A stretch of 64,000 bases of DNA from Brevundimonas sp. UBA4553 (GTDB lineage: Bacteria; Pseudomonadota; Alphaproteobacteria; Caulobacterales; Caulobacteraceae). Position numbers and translations under genes: made by a program. Positions 52,874 through 60,414 of this stretch are shown piece by piece. Position 1 is the stretch's first letter, and every line of letters begins with the position of its first letter. Location of the stretch: assembly GCF_002387245.1 (NCBI RefSeq), contig NZ_DGLD01000006.1, positions 62,001-126,000 on the forward strand, in the 5' to 3' direction. The notes under the pieces were generated by a model, which was given only the letters and a program-made list of their open reading frames with translations, made no database searches and was not told the DNA's origin.

Positions 52874-54226
52874 ATGTTCACCAAGGTCCTGATCGCCAAC
52901 CGCGGCGAAATCGCCCTGCGCATCCACCGGGCGTGCAAGGAGATGGGCATCTCCACCGTCGCCGTGCACTCCGAAGCCGACCGCGGCGCCATGTGGGTGC
53001 GGCTGGCCGACGAAAGCGTTTGCATCGGCCCGGCCCCGGCGGCCAAGTCCTACCTGAACATCCCGCAGATCATCGCAGCGGCGGAAATCACCGGCGCTCA
53101 GGCGATCCACCCGGGCTATGGCTTCCTGTCGGAAAACGCTCGCTTCGCCGAGATCATCGAGGCCCACGGCCTGACCTTCATCGGTCCCAAGCCCGAGCAT
53201 ATTCGGGTCATGGGCGACAAGATCACCGCCAAGAAGACGGTCATGGACGCGGGCATCCCCGTCGTCCCCGGCTCTGACGGCGAGGTCGAAACCGTTGAGG
53301 CCGCCATCGAGGCGTCCAAGACCATCGGCTTCCCGCTGATCGTCAAGGCCGCCGCCGGCGGCGGCGGTCGCGGCATGAAGGTCGCCCTGACCGCCGACGA
53401 TCTGGTCGAAGCCGTGCAGACGGCCCAGACCGAGGCCAAGGCCGCCTTCGGCAACGGCGCCGTCTATATGGAGCGCTACCTCCAGAAGCCGCGCCACATC
53501 GAGATCCAGGTCATCGCCGACAGCCACGGCAACGTGGTCCACCTGGGTGAACGCGACTGCTCGCTGCAACGCCGCCACCAGAAGGTGCTGGAAGAGGCCC
53601 CCTCGCCCGCCCTGTCGGCAGAGGGCCGCAAGAAGATCGGCGAGACGGTCAACAAGGCCATCGCCGCCATCGGTTATCTTGGCGTCGGCACCATCGAGTT
53701 CCTGTGGGAAGATGGCGAGTTCTTCTTCATCGAGATGAACACCCGCCTTCAGGTCGAACACCCGGTCACGGAAATGATCACCGGCGTCGATCTGGTCCGT
53801 GAACAGGTCCGCATCGCCGCCGGCCTGCCGCTGTCCTTCACCCAGGACGACATCCATTTCGAAGGCCACGCCATCGAGGTGCGTATCAACGCCGAGAACG
53901 CCGAGACCTTCACCCCGTCGCCCGGCACGATCACGGACTTCCACGCCCCAGGCGGCCTGGGCGTGCGTCTGGATAGCGCCATCTACGCCGGCTATTCCAT
54001 CCCACCCTACTATGACAGCCTGATCGGCAAGCTGATCGTGCACGGTCGCGACCGTGAGGAGGCCCTGGCCCGACTCAAGCGCAGCCTGGGCGAAATGGTC
54101 ATCGGCGGCGTCGACACCACCATCCCCCTGTTCCAGAAGCTGTTGCAGGAGCCGGACATCCTGTCGGGCGACTACGACATCCACTGGCTGGAGAAGTGGG
54201 CGGCCGCCCAGAAGGCCAAGGCCTAA
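52874..54226 (+). CDS. accC: Biotin carboxylase subunit of acetyl-CoA carboxylase
   Basis: A 450-residue ATP-grasp enzyme that carboxylates the biotin on AccB. It begins FTKVLIANRGEIALRIHRACKEMGI; the ATP loop is KAAAGGGGRGMKVA; and the QRRHQKVLEEAPSPAL, EFLWEDGEFFFIEMNTRLQVEHPVTE and GHAIEVRINAE blocks are all present. Length and blocks match AccC rather than pyruvate or propionyl-CoA carboxylases. Confidence 0.96.
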   Translation: MFTKVLIANRGEIALRIHRACKEMGISTVAVHSEADRGAMWVRLADESVCIGPAPAAKSYLNIPQIIAAAEITGAQAIHPGYGFLSENARFAEIIEAHGLTFIGPKPEHIRVMGDKITAKKTVMDAGIPVVPGSDGEVETVEAAIEASKTIGFPLIVKAAAGGGGRGMKVALTADDLVEAVQTAQTEAKAAFGNGAVYMERYLQKPRHIEIQVIADSHGNVVHLGERDCSLQRRHQKVLEEAPSPALSAEGRKKIGETVNKAIAAIGYLGVGTIEFLWEDGEFFFIEMNTRLQVEHPVTEMITGVDLVREQVRIAAGLPLSFTQDDIHFEGHAIEVRINAENAETFTPSPGTITDFHAPGGLGVRLDSAIYAGYSIPPYYDSLIGKLIVHGRDREEALARLKRSLGEMVIGGVDTTIPLFQKLLQEPDILSGDYDIHWLEKWAAAQKAKA

Positions 54227-54232
54227 CGCGTC

Positions 54233-54928
54233 TTGGACGAACCCGAGTTCAGCGCCAGCAGCCCCTCAAGCGTCTTCGGGCCCGAGGAGTTGCTGGCCTG
54301 CTACGCTCGGGGCGTGTTTCCGATGGCCGAGGCGCGCGACGATCCGCGAGTCTTTCTGGTCGAACCGGACCAGCGGGGCGTCGTCCCCCTCAATCGCTTT
54401 CACATTCCGACGCGCCTGCGACGCACTGTTCGGGGCGAGCCGTTTCAGGTGAGGGCCGACACGGCCTTCGTCGCAGTTCTCGATGCCTGCGCCGCCTCAA
54501 TGCCTGGGCGCGAGGACACCTGGATCAATGATCCAATCCGCCGCCTCTATCTGGAACTGCACGCACGTGGGCACGCTCACAGCCTGGAGTGCTGGCAGGA
54601 CGAGGTTCTGGTCGGCGGCCTGTACGGCGTGACGCTGGGCGGCGCCTTCTTCGGCGAGAGCATGTTCAGTCGCGCCCGCGATGCGTCAAAGGTCGCCCTG
54701 GTGCATCTGGTCGCGCGACTTCGAAAAGGCGGCTGGAGTCTTCTGGACGCCCAGTTCCTGACCGACCACCTCAGCCAGTTCGGCGCAGTCGAGACTCCAC
54801 AAGCGGCCTACCTGCGGCTGCTCAAGCCCGCCCTGCGCCTGACGCCGGACAAGTCAGCCCTCACCGCGCCCCTGACGGGTGCGGAAGCCGTGATCTATGC
54901 CTTACAGCCGACCACCCAGGCGTCGTAA
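54233..54928 (+). CDS. aat: Leucyl/phenylalanyl-tRNA-protein transferase
   Basis: A 231-residue transferase that adds Leu or Phe to N-terminal Lys or Arg, targeting proteins to ClpAP via the N-degron pathway. It shows ELLACYARGVFPMAE, INDPIRRLYLELHARGHAHSLECWQDEVLVGGLYGVTLGGAFFGESMFSRARDASKVALVHL and LLDAQFLTDHLSQFGA. The start is taken as TTG 54233; no ATG lies before the conserved region. Its last 34 bp overlap the convergent DUF2155 gene. Confidence 0.93.
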   Translation: MDEPEFSASSPSSVFGPEELLACYARGVFPMAEARDDPRVFLVEPDQRGVVPLNRFHIPTRLRRTVRGEPFQVRADTAFVAVLDACAASMPGREDTWINDPIRRLYLELHARGHAHSLECWQDEVLVGGLYGVTLGGAFFGESMFSRARDASKVALVHLVARLRKGGWSLLDAQFLTDHLSQFGAVETPQAAYLRLLKPALRLTPDKSALTAPLTGAEAVIYALQPTTQAS

Positions 54929-55581
54929 ATCGGGTGTTGCAGACCGCTGACGCCTGGCGATGAGGCGAACATCCAGCCCTTGAATATCTGCCTAGCCTCG
55001 GTCGGCACGGCGATCCCGCGCGGTTGAACACCCACTTCCAGATAGGCGATCGCGTCTTCGGTCTGCTCGTCTGAGGCTGAAATCTCGCAGGCGCGGACGC
55101 TGAAGATCAGGGTCTTGTTGAATCGCACCGGACGGCCGCCGACCTCGACTTCGAACCGCATGGATTCAGCCGTAACCTTGTCGATGGCCTGGATAATGGC
55201 CGTAGGGCGTCGTTGGCGGCGACCGGGCGTGGCGACCGTTTCCGCCGCCGGTTTCGGCGCCTCGATCTCGGCTTCGGGCGGGACGTCTTCCTGAACGGCT
55301 GCGATCTCAGCTTCGGGCGTCACCACGACGACAGGAGTGCCTGGCGCGGCGGTCGGATCCGTCGGAGGCGACACGTTCTGAACTGGGGCGGTCGAAGCAG
55401 GAGGCGTGGATTGCGATCCCTGCAACGGCGCGCGATTCGTGTCCCGCAGCAGATCGCCCACAGGATCCTGAACCGGAACGGCGTCTTGCGGCAGATCCAG
55501 CAAGGCGTCGGCGACGCCCGCTCCCGAAACCGCCAGCCCCGCCGCGGCCACGCCGATCAGCAGGAGGCGGCGCGGGGTCAT
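54895..55581 (-). CDS. DUF2155 exported protein
   Basis: A 228-residue protein: an N-terminal membrane or signal segment (LLLIGVAAAGLAVSGAGVADA), a long Pro/Ala/Glu-rich middle, and a C-terminal DUF2155 domain from about residue 118 (IQAIDKVTAESMRFEVEVGG, LIFSVRACEISASDEQTEDAIAYLEV, IFKGWMFASSPGVSGLQHPIYDAWVVGC). Function unknown; two Cys residues are conserved in the family. It overlaps NDUFA12 by four bases and runs 34 bp into aat on the other strand. Confidence 0.82.
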   Translation of the reverse strand: MTPRRLLLIGVAAAGLAVSGAGVADALLDLPQDAVPVQDPVGDLLRDTNRAPLQGSQSTPPASTAPVQNVSPPTDPTAAPGTPVVVVTPEAEIAAVQEDVPPEAEIEAPKPAAETVATPGRRQRRPTAIIQAIDKVTAESMRFEVEVGGRPVRFNKTLIFSVRACEISASDEQTEDAIAYLEVGVQPRGIAVPTEARQIFKGWMFASSPGVSGLQHPIYDAWVVGCKA

Positions 55582-55970
55582 TCCGGGCTCCACGCCTGGT
55601 AGTCGCCGGTGGCGGCGGGGCGCTTGCCCTCGTTGGCCAGAGAGCCCTGCGGACGCCACGCCATCGGCGTGCCCGTCAGGTTGGGCAGATGATCCTTTTC
55701 CCAAGCGCGACGCGGCAACGGCCTTTCGACGGGGGTCTCGTCATAGGTGTAGCGCAGCCAGCCCTGCCATTCCGGCGGAACCTTCGACGCCTCGGCGTAG
55801 CCATCATAGATGACCCAGCGGCGCTTGCGGCCGTCATAGCTGACGTTGTCGCGCGACTGGTAATAGCGGTTGCCGAACTCGTCCGTACCGACCAGTTGGC
55901 CGCGTTTGCCGACCGTGAACAGGGTGCCAATCGTGGCGCCGTTCCACCAGGTGAAGATCTTGCTCAGCAC
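55578..55970 (-). CDS. NDUFA12-family complex I accessory subunit
   Basis: A 130-residue protein of the NDUFA12/B17.2 family, an accessory subunit shared by mitochondrial and alphaproteobacterial NADH:ubiquinone oxidoreductase. It shows the start of the family (FTWWNGATIGTLFTVGKRGQLVGTDEFGNRYYQSRD), RRWVIYDGYAEASKVPPEWQGWLRYTYDETP and the C-terminal W-P-x-G motif. GTG start. The DUF2155 gene follows with a four-base overlap. Confidence 0.92.
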   Translation of the reverse strand: MLSKIFTWWNGATIGTLFTVGKRGQLVGTDEFGNRYYQSRDNVSYDGRKRRWVIYDGYAEASKVPPEWQGWLRYTYDETPVERPLPRRAWEKDHLPNLTGTPMAWRPQGSLANEGKRPAATGDYQAWSPE

Positions 55971-56188
55971 GTCGTCGTACTCACTTGTATCCCGTCGCTC
56001 AGGGAGGTCCGGCGACGCGGCCCGATCATAGAAACCGGAGCGGCCCGCGTCCAGTCCGGGACAGACACAGCGGAGCGCGACCCAGCATCAACATCTTGGG
56101 GGTAACCCGCTCCTCAGGCCCAAGATTTATTGAACCCCTTTGCGCGCCATCGTTAATGTCGAAGTCAGGACACGCGCGGAGACGTCTG

Positions 56189-58048
56189 ATGCGCATCAAG
56201 CCCCGTTTCGCCCCCTTAGCCGCCACCGTGGCGGTCGAGCCTCGACTGATTGAACGCCCTGGCGTCATGACGCCGACGTTGGCGCCCGCTGACTGGTCCG
56301 ATGCGCGCGTCGAAGCCTGGTTGGACTGGGTCGAGCGCCTTCCAACCGACCTGCCGCAAGACGTCGCCGCGTTGAACGGCGATCCCGCCTCCCTCCTTGG
56401 GGGCGCCGTTGATCGCTGGGCGTATCGTCTTGGCGCCTGGGGCCGGGAGCACGGCCTGTTCGACAGCGCCGACGACGCCAAGTCCTTCACCGACGAACTG
56501 TCGGCGTCGCTGCTGTTAGGCTTGGCCGCGCCCGGCGAGACCCTTGCCGCAACTGCATCAGCCGGCCTGTCTCTCCATGAACCCGGGGCCGCGCTGCGGT
56601 TGGCGGACTTGACCGCCGCCTGTCGTGGCGAACGTCTGGGAGCCCAGGCCGCCGAGGCCCTGTCCGCTGCGCTCAGGAGCGTGGCCGAGGCCGTGGATCG
56701 GTGCGAAGGCCCGCGCGACGCCTGCGCCGATCCGTCCGCCAATCCCGCTCTGGCCCGCGCCGCCAATATCGCCCGCCGCTGCGGCGCCAGCGACGCCGAC
56801 ATCATTCGCGCGATCGAGGGCGAAATCCCGATCATCGCCCCTCCCGCCCCCGCCCGGCGCAGCCCTGTGTCCGTCCTGACCTCACGCGACCGCATCGCTT
56901 CGGGGGGCCCCGAAGCCGCCGCCGTGGCCGCGGCCGCTCTGGAAGCCGACCTGGCCCTGACCTTTTCACCCCGAGACGCCGAGGCCCTGTCCGACGCCCC
57001 CCTTGAGGCACGCGTCAGCCTGTACCTGCCCGCCCTGAACATCTTCACGGGCGAGGCCTTCGGTGAGGCTCTGGAAGATCTGACACGACTGTGGGTCGTC
57101 GCCCTGGAGATCGAGATCGCCATCGCCGGCGACGCCCCCCGACGCGATGCTGCACGCCCCATCGCCCTCGGCTTGTCCGGGCTGGCTGACTGGGCGGTCG
57201 CCGCAAACGGCGCAGACCCGGTCATTCTCGCCGCTTCAGTCGGCGCTCGGGTTTCGGCCGCCGCCAATGCTACTTCCGTTGAACTTGCGTCCCTTCTTGG
57301 CCCCTGCGCCGAGTGGGAGGCCGTCAGGGACGAAGTCGTGGACGCCGCCGTCCAGCGCAATCAGGGCATCGACGGCTTGAAAGGCTGCGGTCGCCGCCAC
57401 GCCGCCATCAACCTGTTCGTACATGACGCCGAGTTGGCTCTAAAGCTCGGCGCCTCGCCCTTTGACGCCACCGACGTCTTCCAGACGGATGACGGCGAGA
57501 CGCAGCGTCGCCTACGCCCTTCCTTGGCCCGCACAATCGCCCGCGCCGGCGGCGACGTCGAGGACGCCGAGCGTCATTTGTTCGGCCGCCGGACCCTCGT
57601 GGGCGCGCCAGGCGTCAACCATTCGGCTTTGCGCGACCTGGGCTTCACCGATCTCGAGCTTGAGGCCATCGAAGCCGCCTTGAGCCAGACAGAGCTTTTG
57701 TCTGCCGTCTTCGCCCCGCCCGTGCTGGACGCCGGCTTCATCGGTGACGTTCTGGGATTGTCGGTCGCGAATGGCGCCGACCTGCTGCCCCGCCTGGGCT
57801 TCGATGACGCCGCCATTGAGGCGGCGCGCACTGCCGCTTTCGGTCGCCCCAACCTGTCGGAATGGGAGGCTGCACCCGAAGCCTTGCGTAGCCTCCTGTC
57901 CGCCGATGCAGGCGATTTGGAGGCCCAGATGCGCCGCGCCATCGAGCCGTTCAGCGACGTGCCGGATGTGTCTCCTGACCTGATCGACTGGCGCGCGGGC
58001 CCGCTGCAAGCGGCGCGCGCTCTTGGTGAAGCCGCCCGGGAGGGGTGA
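56189..58048 (+). CDS. Derived class II ribonucleotide reductase-like protein, catalytic half missing
   Basis: A 619-residue protein with several stretches that I recognise from vitamin B12-dependent ribonucleotide reductase NrdJ: the MRIKPRF start, a part equivalent to the barrel's late strands (RPIALGLSGLADWAVAANG, TSVELASLLGPCAEWEAVRD), and above all FGRRTLVGAPGVNHSALRDLGFTDLELEAIEAALS followed by FIGDVLGLS and LPRLGFDDAAIEAARTAAFG. The central catalytic Cys/Asn-Glu finger loop and the SGxxxKT-like segments are not seen, so reductase activity is unlikely. Start at ATG 56189 has GGAGAC before it. It ends at a TGA in frame with the next feature, which supplies the usual NrdJ C-terminus. Confidence 0.7.
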   Translation: MRIKPRFAPLAATVAVEPRLIERPGVMTPTLAPADWSDARVEAWLDWVERLPTDLPQDVAALNGDPASLLGGAVDRWAYRLGAWGREHGLFDSADDAKSFTDELSASLLLGLAAPGETLAATASAGLSLHEPGAALRLADLTAACRGERLGAQAAEALSAALRSVAEAVDRCEGPRDACADPSANPALARAANIARRCGASDADIIRAIEGEIPIIAPPAPARRSPVSVLTSRDRIASGGPEAAAVAAAALEADLALTFSPRDAEALSDAPLEARVSLYLPALNIFTGEAFGEALEDLTRLWVVALEIEIAIAGDAPRRDAARPIALGLSGLADWAVAANGADPVILAASVGARVSAAANATSVELASLLGPCAEWEAVRDEVVDAAVQRNQGIDGLKGCGRRHAAINLFVHDAELALKLGASPFDATDVFQTDDGETQRRLRPSLARTIARAGGDVEDAERHLFGRRTLVGAPGVNHSALRDLGFTDLELEAIEAALSQTELLSAVFAPPVLDAGFIGDVLGLSVANGADLLPRLGFDDAAIEAARTAAFGRPNLSEWEAAPEALRSLLSADAGDLEAQMRRAIEPFSDVPDVSPDLIDWRAGPLQAARALGEAAREG

Positions 58049-58162
58049 CGCGCCGTCGTCTTACGCCGCGCCACGCCGCCCGCCGATTTCCGCCTGGATC
58101 TGCCTGAAGCCGACGTCCCGTCTCAACGTCGCATCGAGCCGGAGATCAAACCGGTCGAACGC

Positions 58163-58825
58163 GTGGTCGAGAAAGTCGTCGAGCGCGACCGTATGCGCCG
58201 TAAACTGCCGGATCGTCGCAAGGGCTATATCCAGAAGGCGGCCGTTGGGGGCCACAAGGTCTACATCCACACCGGCGAATACGAAGACGGCGAACTAGGC
58301 GAGATTTTCATCGACATGCACAAGGAAGGCGCCGCCTTCCGCAGCCTGATGAACAACTTCGCCATCGCGATCTCGATCGGTCTGCAATACGGCGTGCCGC
58401 TGGACGAGTTCGTCGACGCCTTCGTCTTCACCCGCTTCGAGCCGGCCGGGCGCGTCACAGGCAATGATTCGATCCGCTCGGCGACCTCGATCCTTGACTA
58501 CATCTTCCGCGAGCTTGGGGTTTCCTATCTGGAACGCCAGGAACTGGCCAACGCCGAGCCGGAAGGGCTGAACCCCGATGGTCTTGGCGTCGTCGAGGAC
58601 GCCGAACCTGTGCCTGCAGCACGCTTTATTTCCAAGGGGTTCGCTCGCGGCGCGGCGCCCGACAACCTGGTGGTCGTCCCGTTCGGCAGGAAGCCGGCCA
58701 GCTCCAGCAGCGCGCCCCCGACGGAAGCCGTCGCTTGTCCAGAATGCGGCGACTTCTCCCTGCAAAATCGCGGCGGCGGCTGGATCTGCGACACATGCGG
58801 CGCATCCCCGCAGATGCAGGGCTGA
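58163..58825 (+). CDS. TSCPD-domain, NrdJ C-terminal-like protein
   Basis: The frame is the same as the preceding gene's, separated by a single TGA (58046-58048). Codons 58049-58162 (RAVVLRRATPPADFRLDL...) look coding but have no ATG, GTG or TTG, so the first start is GTG 58163. Then RRKLPDRRKGY, QKAAVGGHKVYIHTGEYEDGELGEIFIDMHKEGAAFRSLMNNFAIAISIGLQYGVPLDEFVDAF and RVTGNDSIRSATSILDYIF give a TSCPD domain, nearly identical in layout to the NrdJ C-terminus. The end is a zinc-ribbon-like CPEC-CDTC. It may be expressed alone, by read-through, or be a broken gene. Confidence 0.75.
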   Translation: MVEKVVERDRMRRKLPDRRKGYIQKAAVGGHKVYIHTGEYEDGELGEIFIDMHKEGAAFRSLMNNFAIAISIGLQYGVPLDEFVDAFVFTRFEPAGRVTGNDSIRSATSILDYIFRELGVSYLERQELANAEPEGLNPDGLGVVEDAEPVPAARFISKGFARGAAPDNLVVVPFGRKPASSSSAPPTEAVACPECGDFSLQNRGGGWICDTCGASPQMQG

Positions 58826-58884
58826 CCCCTCGCCGCCTCTCGGCCTGTTTCTTGCTTGGCTGATGCAAAGCCCGGAGCCTATGC

Positions 58885-59376
58885 ATGAACCGTCTCGCTA
58901 TAGCACTTGTCGTCTCTCTGGTCGCCGCGACGGCCATGCCGGCGGTCGCCCAGAACGCCTCGCAGATCAGTCAGGTACGCCGCGGCGCCAGCTGCCCCGG
59001 CTGCAACCTGTTCCAGGGTGACTTCTCGGGCATGGAGGTGCGCGGCCTCAACCTGGCCGGAGCCCGCCTGCGTCAGGCCGATCTCAGCCTGACGGTCATG
59101 AACCGCACCCGTTTCTCTCGCGCCGACATGCGCGACGTGGAGGCTTACGGCGCGGTCTTCTCGAGTTCGAACTTTGCTGGCGCCGATCTCAGCAACGCCA
59201 GCTTCGTCGGAGCCTATCTGGACGGCGCAACGCTGTCGGGCGCCAGGCTGAACGGGACCAACCTGTCCGGCGCACAACTGGCGAGGGCCGTAGGCCTGAC
59301 GCAGAGCCAGCTCAACCAGGCCTGCGGCGACGACGCCACTGTCTTGCCGTCTGGCTTGCGCATTCCGGCCTGCTGA
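58885..59376 (+). CDS. Secreted pentapeptide-repeat protein A
   Basis: A 163-residue exported protein with signal peptide MNRLAIALVVSLVAATAMPAVA. The core from about 50 to 140 is made of A(D/N)LxX-type pentapeptides (ADLSN, ASFVG, AYLDG, ATLSG, ARLNG, TNLSG), a right-handed beta helix. Before it is GASCPGCNLFQGD with a C-x2-C, and after it GLTQSQLNQACGDDATVLPSGLRIPAC. The gene at 59442 has the same head and tail. Function unknown. Confidence 0.82.
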   Translation: MNRLAIALVVSLVAATAMPAVAQNASQISQVRRGASCPGCNLFQGDFSGMEVRGLNLAGARLRQADLSLTVMNRTRFSRADMRDVEAYGAVFSSSNFAGADLSNASFVGAYLDGATLSGARLNGTNLSGAQLARAVGLTQSQLNQACGDDATVLPSGLRIPAC

Positions 59377-59441
59377 CGGGCGCCTTCGTTACCGCGATTT
59401 AAGTAGGGTTATGCGGGCGATGGGCGCATCTAGGTAGCGTG

Positions 59442-60341
59442 ATGAAACGCCCGCTCGCCCTCCTCCGTCGCCTTGCTCCAGCAGCCGCAGCCATGTCCGG
59501 GGTGCTGGTCGCCGCCCCAGCTTTTGCAGGCGTGGTGAGCCTGTCTCAAATGCAGGATCGCGACGTCGCCCGCATGGTCTCCCTGGGCGGCAGTTGCAAC
59601 CGCTGCGAGTTGTCCGGTCGTGATCTGTCGGGCGCCACCTTCACGGGCGCCAGCTTCACCAACGCCACCCTGGTCGGCGCGACCCTGCGTGGCGCTGAGT
59701 TGCTCGGTTCGAACTTCTCCGGCAGCGACTTCAGCCGCGCGGATATGCGTGGCGTCGAAATGCTCGGGGCGAACTTCACCAATGCCGTGTTCACCAGCGC
59801 CAACCTGACTGGCGCGGAAGCCACCGGCGCGAACCTGATCGGGACCAACTTCCAGGACGCCAACCTGTCGTCTGCAGAGTTGAACGGCGCGAACTTCAAC
59901 CGCGCCGTCCTTACGCGCACCAAGTTCAACAGCAGCGAAATGTTCGGCGCCACCCTGGCCAATGTTCGCGCCCTTGGCGCAGACTTCTCGAACGCCGAGG
60001 TCAACGCATCAAACCTCTCCAACGGCGTATTTGACAACGCATCCTTCCGCAACGCCTCGCTGGACAGCGCCCGCCTGACCGGCAGCAGCTTCGATCGCGC
60101 CAACTTCTCAGGCGCTTCGATGAACCGGACCGATATTCGCGGGGCCGACCTGTCGGGCGCGCGCGGCCTTACGCAGGATCAGGTGCATGACGCCTGCGGC
60201 GACGGCGCAACCCGGCTGCCTAGCGGCCTGACCGTGCGGTCCTGCGGGGGCGGCATCCGTGTCATCCGAACGCCCCCGGCCCCTCCTGCGCCGCCCGTCC
60301 CGCCGCGTCAGCGCAACCTGGTCGTCGCTTCCGGGCGCTAA
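59442..60341 (+). CDS. Secreted pentapeptide-repeat protein B
   Basis: A 299-residue exported protein starting at ATG 59442. After the signal peptide (about to residue 28), GGSCNRCELSG holds the C-x2-C, then about 190 residues of pentapeptides (ATFTG, ASFTN, ATLVG, AELLG, SNFSG, ADMRG...) build a long beta helix. The tail GLTQDQVHDACGDGATRLPSGLTVRSC matches protein A, and a Pro-rich C-terminus follows. A and B are paralogues 65 bp apart. Such solenoids may mimic nucleic acid or bind walls, but no function can be assigned. Confidence 0.82.
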   Translation: MKRPLALLRRLAPAAAAMSGVLVAAPAFAGVVSLSQMQDRDVARMVSLGGSCNRCELSGRDLSGATFTGASFTNATLVGATLRGAELLGSNFSGSDFSRADMRGVEMLGANFTNAVFTSANLTGAEATGANLIGTNFQDANLSSAELNGANFNRAVLTRTKFNSSEMFGATLANVRALGADFSNAEVNASNLSNGVFDNASFRNASLDSARLTGSSFDRANFSGASMNRTDIRGADLSGARGLTQDQVHDACGDGATRLPSGLTVRSCGGGIRVIRTPPAPPAPPVPPRQRNLVVASGR

Positions 60342-60354
60342 GGCCCATCACGAG

Positions 60355-60388
60355 ACAAAAGAATGGGGCGGCCCGCAAAGGCCGCCCC
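60355..60388 (-). terminator. Rho-independent terminator of aspS
   Basis: GGGGCGGCC (60365-60373) and GGCCGCCCC (60380-60388) form a 9-bp stem with a 6-base loop. On the minus strand the stem is followed by ATTCTTTTGTC, a T-rich tract, 26 bp after the aspS stop. It may also end the pentapeptide transcript from the other side. Confidence 0.78.
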
Positions 60389-60414
60389 TATCCAATTCAA
60401 AGTCGCTGCGCCGC

